This document shows positions 15,652 through 24,363 of a stretch of DNA of 64,000 nucleotides, piece after piece; positions within the stretch are counted from its first letter, which is position 1; each line of letters opens with the position of its first letter. The notes beneath the pieces are model-generated. The model ran no database searches and was not told where the DNA came from. It worked only from the letters and a program-made list of their open reading frames with translations. Location of the stretch: positions 1-64,000 of the forward strand of contig NZ_FNCC01000002.1 of NCBI RefSeq assembly GCF_900100955.1, in the 5' to 3' direction. Position numbers and translations under genes: made by a program. This DNA comes from Lentzea fradiae. GTDB taxonomy: Bacteria; Actinomycetota; Actinomycetes; Mycobacteriales; Pseudonocardiaceae.

Positions 15652-18477
15652 CTACGTGTTTCCAGGATCTCGGACCCCGTTGCCGACCCCGGGATCCGGA
15701 TCACCCGGCTTCGGCTTGGTCGTCGTCGTGGTCGGGCCGCCGCAGGGCGGGAACAGGCCACAGGTCTCGGGCGGCTTGGTCGACGTCGGCCTGGACGGCT
15801 CGGTCGACGAGGGCTTGTCCGGCTTGTCCTCTTCCCGCTCCGTGCTCTGCGGCGTGCTGGTCGCCGACTGCGTCTTGGGCGGCGGGTTGTACTGGTTGAG
15901 CGGCTTGGCCTTCGGGAACTTCTCGTTCGGGGTGCCGGCGTGCGCCTTGTCCATGAACAGGCGCCAGATCTGGCCCGGCACGCTCGAACCGAAGATGTTC
16001 GCGCCCGCCTTGTCCCGGATGGGCAGGTTGCCCTCGTCCCGGCCGACCCACACGGCGGCGGAGAGGGTCGGGGTGTAGCCGACCATCCACGCCTTCGAGT
16101 TGAGGCCCGCACCCTGACCGGCGCTCTCCGACAGCTCGTGCGTACCGGTCTTGCCGGCGCAGTCGCGGCCACCGGCGCACGGGATCTTCGAGGACTTCGG
16201 GATCTCCTTCAGCACGTCGGTGACGTTGTCGGCGATGTCCTGGCTCTTCGTCTGGTCGGGGTCGAACGCCGAGATCGGCTTGTCCGCGTGCTGGTAGAGC
16301 ACGGTCCCGTCCGGGCCGGTGATCTTCAGGATGAAGAACGGCGCGCGGTAGACGCCGCGGGCGGCGAACGTCGCGTAGGCGGAGGCCATGTCGAACGGGC
16401 GGACCACCGCCTGGTCACCACCGAGGGAGATACCGCCGTTCGGGGTGCCGCCGTCCTCACCGACCAGCAGCTTCTTCGGGCCGTTGCCGATGTTGACCTC
16501 TTCGGGGATGCCCGCCTGGTGCGCCGCCGCGACCGTCTTCGGGACGCCGACGTCGTTCACGACCATGTCGTAGAACACGGTGTTCAGCGACTTGATCATC
16601 GCCTCGCGGACCGTGCAGTCCTGGCCGCACGAGTTGTCGTTGCCGGAGTTGCGGATCGGGGTCGCGACACCGGGGAACGTGCGCGGCGACCTGCCGTCGT
16701 AGACGGTGCCGAGGCCTTTGCCGTCCTGCAACGCCGCGACGAGGTCGAACGGCTTGAACGACGAGCCGGGCTCCTGCAGCGTGCCCTTGGCGTAGTCGAA
16801 CGAGCCGCGGCCACCACGCCCGCCCCAGTAGGCGCGAACCGCGCCCGTGGTCGGGTCGATCGCCGTCAGCGACGTCTTCAGCGCCTCCGGCTGGCCGCCT
16901 TCGAGCATGATCTCGTCCACGGCCTGCTCGGCCGCGGTCTGCGCCTTCGGGTCGATCGTCGTCGTGATGGTGACGCCGGTCTTCTGGGCCTGCTCGAAGG
17001 AGATCTCGGTCTTCTCGTCCTCGAGGGCCTGCTGGACCTGGTCGACGATCAGGCCGCGCGGGCCGTCCAGCGACTTCGGCTGGGTCTCGGAGAACGGCAG
17101 GGGCTTCGGGTACTCCTGCTGGTCGACGTACTCCTGGGTGACCCAGTTCTTCTGCCGCATCTGGTCCAGCACGAACTTCCAGCGCTTGGTCGAGTACTCC
17201 TGGTCCTCCGACCACGAAGGCGTCTGGATCATGCCCGCGATCAGCGCCGCCTCGGACGGCGTGAGGTCCTTCATCTCCTTCTTGTAGTACACCTCGGACG
17301 CGGCCTTGAAGCCGTTCGCACCACGACCGAAGTACACCGTGTTCAGGTACGCGGTGAGGATCGTGTTGTGGTCCGACTCGTTGCTCATCTTGTAAGCCTT
17401 GACGAGCTCCGTGAACTTGCGGGTGTACGTCTGCTCTTCGCGGCCGGTGGCCTTCTTGATGTACTGCTGGGTCAGACCCGAACCACCGGAGCTGCCGCCC
17501 GTCACCTGGATCCAGACGGCGCGGACGATCGCCTTCACGTCGAAGCCGGGGTTGTCGTAGAAGTTCGCGTCCTCGGCCGCGAGCACCGCGTTCTTGACGT
17601 TGTCGGGGATCTCCTCGTACGTCAGCATCGTGCGGTTCTCGCCGGGCGAGGTGATCTTGGTCATCTCGCTGCCGTCGGCGTACTGCAGCGTGATGGTCTT
17701 GTTCTGGTCGGCCGCGATGTCCTCCGGCCGCGGCCAGTCGACCATCGGGTACGCGACGGCGATGGCGATCACCGGGCCGAGGAGCATCAGGCCGATCGCG
17801 ACGAAGGCACCGATCCGGACGCGCTTCCAGATCTTCTTCTTGCGCAGTCGGCGCTCCTCCTCCTCGGTGAGCTCCGGCTCGTCGTCGTCGTAGTAGTACT
17901 CGTCATCGTCGTCGACCGGAGCGCCGGCGAGCAGGTACTCGTCCTCGGGCTCGCGGTGCGTGATGAGCTCGGGCTCGCGCTGCGTCGGCCGGTTCACCGG
18001 CGGCAGCTGCGTCGTCCGCTCGTCGGCCGGCCTGCGCGGGGGCACACCGGGACGGCCGGGGCCACCGGCGGGTCCACCCGCGGGGCCGCCGGGGCCGTTC
18101 GGGCCACCGGGGCGGCGTGCGCCGGGAGGCGGGGGCATCGGCACGCCACCGGGAGGCGTCGGCGGACGGTTGCCGGGAACACCGGGACCACCGGGTCCTG
18201 CGGGTCCTGCGGGGCCACCTACCGGGCCGCCGGGTCCCTGCGGTCGTCCCTGGCCGCCCTGGGGTCCGCCTGGTCCGTTCGGGCGGCGTGGGGGCTGCTG
18301 CTGTGGGAAACCGCCGGGAGGCGTGCCACCCTGGGGAGGACGTGCGAAACCACCGGGCGGGGTGCCCGGTCGAGGCTGATTCGGGACATCACGTCTCGTG
18401 CCGCCGCCGTCCGGGTCATCCCCGGTCGGCCACTGCGGCTCGCCTCCGCGCTGCCGGTCATCATGCTGGTCGTTCAC
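15652..18477 (-). CDS. ponA1: Class A penicillin-binding protein (PonA1 type)
   Basis: A 941-residue bifunctional peptidoglycan synthase. Residues 1-215 form a long cytoplasmic tail, first Gly/Pro-rich then acidic (about 177-208). One membrane helix follows (about 222-244). The GT51 transglycosylase domain has its catalytic Glu in A-A-E-D-A-N-F (near 302). The transpeptidase has S-S-F-K with nucleophile Ser572, S-L-N at 630-632 and K-T-G-T at 776-779. The C-terminus is a Pro/Thr-rich wall-spanning tail. The GTG start has GGGAGG about ten bases upstream. The ponA neighbourhood (DUF5318, PadR, ino1) matches Rv0050-Rv0046c. Mycobacterial PonA1 drives polar growth. Confidence 0.95.
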   Translation of the reverse strand: MNDQHDDRQRGGEPQWPTGDDPDGGGTRRDVPNQPRPGTPPGGFARPPQGGTPPGGFPQQQPPRRPNGPGGPQGGQGRPQGPGGPVGGPAGPAGPGGPGVPGNRPPTPPGGVPMPPPPGARRPGGPNGPGGPAGGPAGGPGRPGVPPRRPADERTTQLPPVNRPTQREPELITHREPEDEYLLAGAPVDDDDEYYYDDDEPELTEEEERRLRKKKIWKRVRIGAFVAIGLMLLGPVIAIAVAYPMVDWPRPEDIAADQNKTITLQYADGSEMTKITSPGENRTMLTYEEIPDNVKNAVLAAEDANFYDNPGFDVKAIVRAVWIQVTGGSSGGSGLTQQYIKKATGREEQTYTRKFTELVKAYKMSNESDHNTILTAYLNTVYFGRGANGFKAASEVYYKKEMKDLTPSEAALIAGMIQTPSWSEDQEYSTKRWKFVLDQMRQKNWVTQEYVDQQEYPKPLPFSETQPKSLDGPRGLIVDQVQQALEDEKTEISFEQAQKTGVTITTTIDPKAQTAAEQAVDEIMLEGGQPEALKTSLTAIDPTTGAVRAYWGGRGGRGSFDYAKGTLQEPGSSFKPFDLVAALQDGKGLGTVYDGRSPRTFPGVATPIRNSGNDNSCGQDCTVREAMIKSLNTVFYDMVVNDVGVPKTVAAAHQAGIPEEVNIGNGPKKLLVGEDGGTPNGGISLGGDQAVVRPFDMASAYATFAARGVYRAPFFILKITGPDGTVLYQHADKPISAFDPDQTKSQDIADNVTDVLKEIPKSSKIPCAGGRDCAGKTGTHELSESAGQGAGLNSKAWMVGYTPTLSAAVWVGRDEGNLPIRDKAGANIFGSSVPGQIWRLFMDKAHAGTPNEKFPKAKPLNQYNPPPKTQSATSTPQSTEREEDKPDKPSSTEPSRPTSTKPPETCGLFPPCGGPTTTTTKPKPGDPDPGVGNGVRDPGNT

Positions 18478-18558
18478 TTGAAATGGCCTCCCAGACCGGC
18501 GTGCCTCAGCACGCGGTTCGGTGGTCGTACTTCGTTCGGAGCAGGGTCAACCGTTCGG

Positions 18559-18957
18559 TCATTCCACTGCGGTCCTCCTGCGCGGCTTTTCCAGCCCACG
18601 CTTCCCCAGGACGTATGACTGCACCAGGTGGTTCCAACTGCACGTCCGACAGACTTCCACGACGTACACGGAGAACTCGTCGAAGAGGTTCGCCATCTTC
18701 ACGAGTTCCTCAGGTGCGCGCGCGGAGCCGGCGGCGTGCTTGAGCTCGTCACCGTAGACCCACGAGACGTTCGTCAGGGGCTCCTTGCGACACACCGGGC
18801 ACGGCACCTCGGTCGCCGTTCCGTGGAACTTCGCAGCTCGCAGCAGGTACGGCGACGCGTCGCAGACCTCCATGGTGCCCGTGCGACCGGCATAGACCTC
18901 CGCCAGCAGCGCACGGCGCTGCAGCGAGTAGTCCACCACCTGTCGTTGGGTCAACAC
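18559..18957 (-). CDS. DUF5318 zinc-ribbon-like protein
   Basis: A 132-residue cytoplasmic protein with two Cys pairs, C-P-V-C (near 57) and, later, V-C-R-T-C-S-W (near 108), spaced as in a zinc ribbon, and a basic C-terminus. It corresponds by position and sequence pattern to Rv0049, DUF5318. Function unknown. It is encoded upstream of ponA on the same strand, with an 81-bp gap, so the two may be co-transcribed. It starts with GTG. Confidence 0.8.
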   Translation of the reverse strand: MLTQRQVVDYSLQRRALLAEVYAGRTGTMEVCDASPYLLRAAKFHGTATEVPCPVCRKEPLTNVSWVYGDELKHAAGSARAPEELVKMANLFDEFSVYVVEVCRTCSWNHLVQSYVLGKRGLEKPRRRTAVE

Positions 18958-19067
18958 GTCACCAGAGTACGTGCCGCCCGCTTTCCGATGATGGGCCGTT
19001 CAGGGCAGCAACTTCCGACGCGATATGACGGTGTGCCACATCCCACACTGAGGAGGCGTCTTCGATG

Positions 19068-19084
19068 TATCGCGGCGATATAAT
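19068..19084 (+). promoter_or_regulatory. padR promoter with overlapping operator
   Basis: A perfect 13-bp palindrome TATCGCGGCGATA (19068-19080) runs into a perfect -10 box TATAAT (19079-19084), 37 bp before the padR start. A repressor on the palindrome would block the -10 region, so autorepression by the PadR protein is likely. No convincing -35 box is visible. Confidence 0.65.
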
Positions 19085-19121
19085 CACCGCACCTATCGGT
19101 GCAGGTGCGGGGAGGTGACTC

Positions 19122-19658
19122 GTGTTCGAGTTCGCGCTGCTCGGCCTGCTGCACGAGGCGCCCATGCACGGCTACGAGCTGCGCAAGCGCTTGCATGACC
19201 TGCTCGGAGCTTTTCGCGCGTTCTCCTACGGATCGCTGTACCCAACACTGCGGCGACTCCAGCGGGCGGGCCTGATCGTGGAGGAGGGGCCGGAGGAGTC
19301 GGCTCTCTCCTGGGGACGCCGGGCCCGCAAGGTCTACCGGCTCACACCGGAGGGCAAGGAGCGGTTCGCCGACCTGCTCTCCGACGCGGGCCCGCAGACC
19401 TGGGACGACGACTCGTTCGGGGTCCACCTGGCGTTCTTCTCCCGCACGCCGGCCGACGTCAGGATGCGCATCCTGGAAGGCCGCAGGCGGTGGGTCGAGG
19501 AACGCAGGGAAGGGCTCCGCGAGCGGCTGGCCAAGACGGGTGAGCAGATCGACCGGTACACCCGTGAGCTGCACAGACAGGGCCTGGAGAGCACGGAACG
19601 CGAGGTGCGGTGGCTCAACGAGCTCATCGCGCACGAGAAGTCCGAACAGGACGAGTAG
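19122..19658 (+). CDS. PadR family transcriptional regulator
   Basis: A 178-residue PadR protein. The winged helix-turn-helix covers about residues 1-85 ([19 protein letters not shown], then [11 protein letters not shown] and the wing [10 protein letters not shown]), followed by a long helical dimerisation domain rich in Arg and Glu. GGGGAGG lies seven bases before the GTG. It corresponds to Rv0047c, which sits next to ino1 in mycobacteria. It is 32 bp upstream of ino1, on the same strand, and may regulate it; its own promoter has an operator-like palindrome. Confidence 0.92.
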   Translation: MFEFALLGLLHEAPMHGYELRKRLHDLLGAFRAFSYGSLYPTLRRLQRAGLIVEEGPEESALSWGRRARKVYRLTPEGKERFADLLSDAGPQTWDDDSFGVHLAFFSRTPADVRMRILEGRRRWVEERREGLRERLAKTGEQIDRYTRELHRQGLESTEREVRWLNELIAHEKSEQDE

Positions 19659-19690
19659 TACCCAAAATGTTGATGAGAGAGGACTCGGCA

Positions 19691-20776
19691 ATGGGCGAAA
19701 ACCGCCGCACCGTTCGAGTGGCCATCGTCGGGGTTGGCAACTGCGCGGCGTCGCTGGTGCAGGGTGTCCACTACTACCGGGACGCCGACCCGAGCACCCG
19801 CGTGCCCGGCCTGATGCACGTGCAGTTCGGTGACTACCACGTGCGAGATGTCGAGTTCGTCGCGGCGTTCGACGTCGACGCGAAGAAGGTCGGTGTCGAC
19901 CTGGCCGAGGCCATCGTGGCCAGCCAGAACAACACGATCAAGATCGCGGACGTGCCGCCGCTGGGTGTGACCGTGCAGCGCGGCCACACCTTCGACGGCC
20001 TCGGCCGCTTCTACCGCGAGACGATCGAGGAGTCCGACGCCGAGCCGGTCGACGTCGTCGCCGCGCTGCGCGAGGCCGAGGTCGACGTGCTGGTCTCGTA
20101 CCTGCCCGTCGGCTCGGAGGAGGCGGACCGCTTCTACGCCCAGTGCGCGATCGACGCCAAGGTGGCGTTCGTCAACGCCCTGCCGGTCTTCATCGCGTCG
20201 GACCCGGAGTGGGCGGAGAAGTTCCGCGCCGCCGGCGTCCCGATCGTCGGTGACGACATCAAGTCCCAGGTAGGCGCCACCATCACGCACCGCGTGCTGG
20301 CGAAGCTGTTCGAGGACCGCGGCGTCCAGCTCGACCGCACCATGCAGCTCAACGTGGGCGGCAACATGGACTTCCTGAACATGAAGGAGCTGGAGCGCCT
20401 GGAGTCCAAGAAGGTCTCCAAGACGCAGTCCGTGACGTCGCAGCTGTCCCGCGACATCGGCAAGGACAACGTGCACATCGGCCCGTCGGACTACGTCGCG
20501 TGGCTCGACGACCGCAAGTGGGCGTACGTCCGCCTGGAGGGCCGCGCGTTCGGCGACGTCCCGCTGAACCTCGAGTACAAGCTCGAGGTGTGGGACTCCC
20601 CGAACTCCGCGGGCATCATCATCGACGCGGTCCGCGCGGCGAAGATCGCCCTCGACCGCGGCGTCGGCGGCCCCGTCCTCTCGGCGTCGTCCTACTTCAT
20701 GAAGTCCCCGCCCGAGCAGTACTCGGACGCCGAGGCCCACGCGGCCGTCGAGGCGTTCATCCGCGGCGAGGAGTGA
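19691..20776 (+). CDS. ino1: Inositol-3-phosphate synthase
   Basis: A 361-residue enzyme turning glucose 6-phosphate into myo-inositol 3-phosphate with bound NAD, the first step to phosphatidylinositol, mycothiol and inositol-anchored envelope lipids in actinobacteria. The NAD motif [10 protein letters not shown] is at residues 14-23, and the catalytic-domain blocks [20 protein letters not shown] and [10 protein letters not shown] are nearly identical to mycobacterial Ino1. The ATG at 19691 is chosen because GAGAGAGGA precedes it and length then matches the family. Downstream of padR; ends at a strong terminator. Confidence 0.97.
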   Translation: MGENRRTVRVAIVGVGNCAASLVQGVHYYRDADPSTRVPGLMHVQFGDYHVRDVEFVAAFDVDAKKVGVDLAEAIVASQNNTIKIADVPPLGVTVQRGHTFDGLGRFYRETIEESDAEPVDVVAALREAEVDVLVSYLPVGSEEADRFYAQCAIDAKVAFVNALPVFIASDPEWAEKFRAAGVPIVGDDIKSQVGATITHRVLAKLFEDRGVQLDRTMQLNVGGNMDFLNMKELERLESKKVSKTQSVTSQLSRDIGKDNVHIGPSDYVAWLDDRKWAYVRLEGRAFGDVPLNLEYKLEVWDSPNSAGIIIDAVRAAKIALDRGVGGPVLSASSYFMKSPPEQYSDAEAHAAVEAFIRGEE

Positions 20777-20783
20777 CGTGAAG

Positions 20784-20811
20784 GGAGGGGCCGCCTCCGG
20801 GCGGCCCCTCC
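20784..20811. terminator. Bidirectional terminator between ino1 and SDR gene
   Basis: A perfect 12-bp stem (GGAGGGGCCGCC) with a TCCG loop, 7 bp after the ino1 stop and 2 bp from the stop of the convergent SDR gene. It can serve both genes. Confidence 0.85.
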
Positions 20812-20813
20812 TC

Positions 20814-21548
20814 TCATCGCTTCGACAGCCGCAACGACTGCCAGCTGCCGTCAGCGGTCCACCCGCCGTCCACCGGCAACGCGACCCCGTTGACGTACCG
20901 CGCGTTGTCACTCGCCAGGAACCGCACGGCCTGAGCGATGTCGTCCGGCGCCGCGAACCGCCCCATCGGCACGTGGTCGGTGATGTCCTGGTCGACGTAG
21001 TACCCGCCGGCCTGTGACTCGACGTCCATCTCGGTCTTCACCCAGCCGGGACACACGGCGTTGACCCTGATCCCCCGCCCGCCCCACTCGACGGCGAGCG
21101 TGCGCGTCAACCCGATCAGCCCGTGCTTCGTCGTGTTGTAGGCGGCCCGGTCCGCGACCCCGCTCAACCCGGCGACACTCGCGATGTTCACGACACTGCC
21201 CGACCCCTGCGCGAGCATCACCTTGCCCAACGCCTGCGTGAGCAGGAACGGCCCGGTCAGGTTGACCGCCATGATCCGTTCCCACTGCTCGAGCGTCGTC
21301 TCCTCGAACGGCACGATCCCGGCGATCCCCGCGTTGTTGACCAGCACGTCCACCCGGCCGTGGGTGCTCGCCACGTGGTCGGCCAGCCGCTGCACGTCTG
21401 CGGCGTCGGCCACGTTGCCGACGATCCCGCCCTCGCTCTCCTGCAGGTCGAACCCGACGACGGCGAACCCGTCCTCGCGCAGCACCTCGGCGATCCGCAG
21501 CCCCATGCCCTGCGCCGTGCCGGTGACCACGGCAACTCGTTGCGTCAT
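20814..21548 (-). CDS. Short-chain dehydrogenase/reductase
   Basis: A 244-residue classical SDR. NAD(P)-binding T-G-T-A-Q-G-M-G is at residues 10-17, N-N-A-G near 73, the catalytic Ser region S-V-V-N-I-A-S-V-A-G near 120, and Y-N-T-T-K near 137. The acidic residue at the end of strand 2 (G-F-D-L-Q) points to NAD rather than NADP. The C-terminal P-V-D-G-G-W-T pattern is typical of 3-oxoacyl-ACP-reductase-like SDRs. It lies alone, convergent with ino1; the substrate cannot be given. Confidence 0.88.
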   Translation of the reverse strand: MTQRVAVVTGTAQGMGLRIAEVLREDGFAVVGFDLQESEGGIVGNVADAADVQRLADHVASTHGRVDVLVNNAGIAGIVPFEETTLEQWERIMAVNLTGPFLLTQALGKVMLAQGSGSVVNIASVAGLSGVADRAAYNTTKHGLIGLTRTLAVEWGGRGIRVNAVCPGWVKTEMDVESQAGGYYVDQDITDHVPMGRFAAPDDIAQAVRFLASDNARYVNGVALPVDGGWTADGSWQSLRLSKR

Positions 21549-21632
21549 GCCGCCACGCTAGGCAGCGCACGGTCCCGGCGGGAGAGCCGTGCCCCCGTTC
21601 GTGGGGCTCAGCACCAGCTCCGCTGGCAGAGG

Positions 21633-22442
21633 TCAGAGGTCGATCAGGTCGGGTGTCTCGGCGCACAGCTCGTCCAGCACGCGCACCAGGTGGCCTGGCG
21701 CTTCCAGCACCGTCGTGTTCGGCTCCCGGCCCCACGTCGTGCCGGACGCGACCTCGGGCGCCAGGAAGACGTGCCTGCCGTGCTCCAGCGCGAGCCGGAC
21801 CAGGCGCCGGGTGTGCTCATCGGCCTCCACGACGACCGTCGCGACGCAGCACCCGCTCATGACCGCGTCACGCACGGCAGCCTGGCAGGACGACGGGTCC
21901 GCGTCCGGCCAGAACGGGGACAGCACCGCGCTGGTCGTCCGCGAAAGACCGGCCTCTTCCGGACAATGGCGCAAGCCCGCGCCCGCCACCGAGACCGCGC
22001 GACCACCCGCCTCCACAGCCGCGAGTCGCGCTGTGGCGAGGCCGCTGTAGACGGTGACGCCGTGTCCCACCAGTGCCGTCACGATCTCGCGGGTGGTCTG
22101 CGCACCTCGCGCGCTCGGGCACCTGCCGCCGACCACCGCGACGCCGGTCCCGCCGAGTAGTTCGAGGGGCCCTCTCCAGGTCAGGAAGGGTGGCCGCTGA
22201 TGCACCATCAGCAGCTGGACCGGGTACTGCTCGTCGAGCACGGTGATGAGCCGGATGCCCTCGTCCGTCCAGGACTCGATCTCCTGCTCGACCAGCTCCA
22301 GCCGACGGATGAGCTCAGGGCCCGAGAGGTCCAGCATGGCCACGGCCGAGCCCGCGTCCTCCACAGCAGTCGTGACGTCGGTCCAGCTCCGCCCGCTGTC
22401 GCGCAATGCGAGCAGGAGCGCCGCCTGTTCGCGCCGGTCCAC
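21633..22442 (-). CDS. Diverged DprA-like (DNA-processing) Rossmann protein
   Basis: A 269-residue protein resembling DprA/Smf. It has an N-terminal helical region, Y-P-V-Q-L (canonical: Y-P-x-x-L), V-A-V-V-G-G-R-C-P-S-A-R-G (canonical V-G-x-R-x-x-S-x-Y-G), G-V-T-V-Y-S-G-L-A, and G-R-H-V-F-L-A-P at the end. However, the normal G-I-D-x-x-A-H and the R-N-R-x-I-A-G-L segments are replaced, so single-strand DNA binding may be altered. True DprA acts in uptake and recombination with RecA. The gene starts 3 bp before the end of the next gene upstream-to-downstream neighbour (HAD stop at 22445), suggesting an operon HAD-DprA-like. Confidence 0.65.
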   Translation of the reverse strand: MDRREQAALLLALRDSGRSWTDVTTAVEDAGSAVAMLDLSGPELIRRLELVEQEIESWTDEGIRLITVLDEQYPVQLLMVHQRPPFLTWRGPLELLGGTGVAVVGGRCPSARGAQTTREIVTALVGHGVTVYSGLATARLAAVEAGGRAVSVAGAGLRHCPEEAGLSRTTSAVLSPFWPDADPSSCQAAVRDAVMSGCCVATVVVEADEHTRRLVRLALEHGRHVFLAPEVASGTTWGREPNTTVLEAPGHLVRVLDELCAETPDLIDL

Positions 22443-22444
22443 CG

Positions 22445-23074
22445 CTAGACCACCGCGTCCGGCAGTTCCGAGATCGACCCCAGCACCCGCACCTGCTCCA
22501 GCACCTCACCAGCAGGCGGAAAGTGCGGGTTGGGCACCGCCAGCACGGTCATCCCCGCCGCCAGGGCCGCCTTCAACCCGTTGGTCGAGTCCTCCACCGC
22601 GTAACAGTCCTCGGGAGCCACCTCGAGCCGAGAAGCCGCCAGCAGGTACACGTCCGGCGAAGGCTTCCCGGCATCGCACTCCTCCGACGACACCGCCACG
22701 GGCACCGGCAGCCCGGTCACCTCGAGAAACACCCGGATCAGCACGGCGGGCGCGGAGGAGGCGATCGCCACCGGAAACCGCGAAGCCACGGCGCGAACGG
22801 CGTCGACAGCACCGGGGATCACCGGCAGGTGCTCGGCGTAAGCCTTCTCCATCTCCGCGATCACCCCCGCGGACACCTCGGCGGCGGGCAGCCGCACCCC
22901 CACGTCCGACACCAGGTAGGCCGCCCACTCGGGCGTGGACATCCCCTGCATGTCGCGCGTGGCGGTGGAGGTCCACACACCGCCATGAGCGGCGGCGAAC
23001 GACTGGCGCACCTCGTCCCACACCTGCTCGGAGTCGATCAGCACGCCGTCGAGGTCGAAGATCACCGCTTCCAC
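22445..23074 (-). CDS. HAD family hydrolase (CbbY/beta-phosphoglucomutase-like)
   Basis: A 209-residue HAD phosphatase. Motif I is F-D-L-D-G-V-L at residues 6-12, motif II is A-S-S-A near 108, motif III Lys is in G-K-P-S-P-D (near 137), and motif IV is V-E-D-S-T-N-G (near 164). The helical cap between motifs I and II places it in the CbbY/PGM subgroup, acting on small phospho-sugars or similar. The frame is open far upstream, but the GTG at 23074 begins directly at the first strand. It is followed after 2 bp by the DprA-like gene and is divergent from an MFS gene. Confidence 0.88.
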   Translation of the reverse strand: MEAVIFDLDGVLIDSEQVWDEVRQSFAAAHGGVWTSTATRDMQGMSTPEWAAYLVSDVGVRLPAAEVSAGVIAEMEKAYAEHLPVIPGAVDAVRAVASRFPVAIASSAPAVLIRVFLEVTGLPVPVAVSSEECDAGKPSPDVYLLAASRLEVAPEDCYAVEDSTNGLKAALAAGMTVLAVPNPHFPPAGEVLEQVRVLGSISELPDAVV

Positions 23075-23137
23075 GTGCCCACCGTAACCACACCAAGAAC
23101 ATTTCGCTATGCTAAGTAAATCTGTTAGGGTGGCTAA

Positions 23138-24304
23138 GTGAATTTCCGATCTCAGCCCAAACAGGTCTGGATCACGGCTTTCGCGGCTGTGATCGCGTTC
23201 ATGGGGATCGGTCTCGTGGACCCGATCCTGCTGTCCATCGCGGAGGGACTGAACGCGACACCGTCGCAGGTCACCCTCCTGTTCTCCTCCTACCTCGGCG
23301 TCCAGGTCGTCGCGATGCTGTTCACCGGCGCCGCGACCGCGCGGTTCGGTGCCAAGCGGACGCTCGTGGGTGGTCTCGCGCTGATCGTGGCCGCCACGCT
23401 GGCGTGCTCGGCGGCGGGGAGCATCGAGCAGCTCGTCGGTCTGCGGGCCTTGTGGGGGCTCGGCAACGCGTTCTTCATCGCCACGGCGCTCAGCGTGATC
23501 GTCGGTGCTGCCAGTGGCGGGCAGAAGGGGGCGATCCTGCTCTACGAGGCCGCGCTCGGTCTCGGTCTCAGCGTCGGGCCGTTGCTCGGTGCCCTGCTCG
23601 GCAGCGTCTCGTGGCGCGGGCCGTTCCTCGGCACGGCTGTGCTGATGGCCGTCGCGCTCGTCCTCTGCTCGATCTTCCTGGCCAAGGACTCGCACGAGCA
23701 GCGGGCCAGGATCGGTGTGCTCGACCCGCTCAGGGCGCTCAAGCAGCCCGCCCTGCTGCGGACGGCGATCGGGTCCGCGCTCTACACCGCCGCGTTCTTC
23801 GCCGTGCTGGCGTGGTCGCCGTTCGTACTCGAATGGAGTGCGGTCGCGATCGGGCTGATCTTCTTCGGCTGGGGCGTGTGCGTCGCGGTGTCCAGCGTGT
23901 TCTTCGCGCCGCGGCTGGCCGAACGGGTCGGCGAGAAGGCGGCCGTCATCGGGTCCGTGCTCGCGTTCGCGGTGCTCATGCTGTTGATGGCGGTGCCCAG
24001 CAAGCCGTTGCTGGTGGTGGCGGTGATCGTCAGCGGTCTGGTGAGCGGTCTGCTCAACACGTTGTTCACCGGGGCCGCGATGACGGTCAGCGACGCGCCG
24101 CGGCCGGTCGCCAGTGCCGGGTACAACTTCCTGCGCTGGCTCGGTGGCGCGCTGGCGGCGACGTTCGTGAGCCACCTGGCCCAGCCGTTCGTCGTGGCGG
24201 CGGCGTTGTGCGTGGTCGCCGCGGTGCTCCTCGCCTTCAACCGGAAGGACACCGACGTCGTACCTGGTGAAGCTGTTATCGCGGGCGAGCAACTAGTCGG
24301 TTAA
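23138..24304 (+). CDS. MFS transporter (efflux type)
   Basis: A 388-residue major facilitator with about 12 membrane helices. Motif A-like sequence T-A-R-F-G-A-K-R-T-L is in loop 2-3, and Y-E-A-A-L-G-L-G-L-S-V-G-P-L-L-G resembles the motif C of drug:proton antiporters, so efflux is likelier than uptake. It starts with GTG, with AGGGTGG nine bases upstream. The 7-mer GCTAAGT occurs twice in the leader (23111-23117 and 23133-23139, the second touching the start codon), a possible regulatory repeat. Its stop overlaps a PHO-box-like element of the next gene. Confidence 0.85.
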   Translation: MNFRSQPKQVWITAFAAVIAFMGIGLVDPILLSIAEGLNATPSQVTLLFSSYLGVQVVAMLFTGAATARFGAKRTLVGGLALIVAATLACSAAGSIEQLVGLRALWGLGNAFFIATALSVIVGAASGGQKGAILLYEAALGLGLSVGPLLGALLGSVSWRGPFLGTAVLMAVALVLCSIFLAKDSHEQRARIGVLDPLRALKQPALLRTAIGSALYTAAFFAVLAWSPFVLEWSAVAIGLIFFGWGVCVAVSSVFFAPRLAERVGEKAAVIGSVLAFAVLMLLMAVPSKPLLVVAVIVSGLVSGLLNTLFTGAAMTVSDAPRPVASAGYNFLRWLGGALAATFVSHLAQPFVVAAALCVVAAVLLAFNRKDTDVVPGEAVIAGEQLVG

Positions 24305-24316
24305 CGGATGGTGAAC
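24299..24316 (-). promoter_or_regulatory. PHO-box-like repeat upstream of first phoX
   Basis: Two 7-mers, GGTTAAC (24299-24305) and GGTGAAC (24310-24316), exactly 11 bp apart; read on the minus strand they are GTTCACC-4 bp-GTTAACC. Streptomyces PhoP sites are direct repeats of GTTCACC in 11-bp units. The site lies about 50 bp before the phoX start and covers the end of the MFS gene. Confidence 0.55.
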
Positions 24317-24363
24317 TACGGTCGGTCGCGGTCCACGCACCGACCGTAGGAGGCGCACCACCG

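Noticed and set aside
23111-23139. GCTAAGT direct repeat as a definite operator
   Set aside because: Only two 7-mers, one overlapping the start codon; too little to claim a binding site, so it is only mentioned with the MFS gene.
22445-24292. A 615-residue HAD protein starting at 24292
   Set aside because: Everything upstream of 23074 is antisense to the MFS gene and low-complexity; the HAD fold begins at the GTG at 23074.
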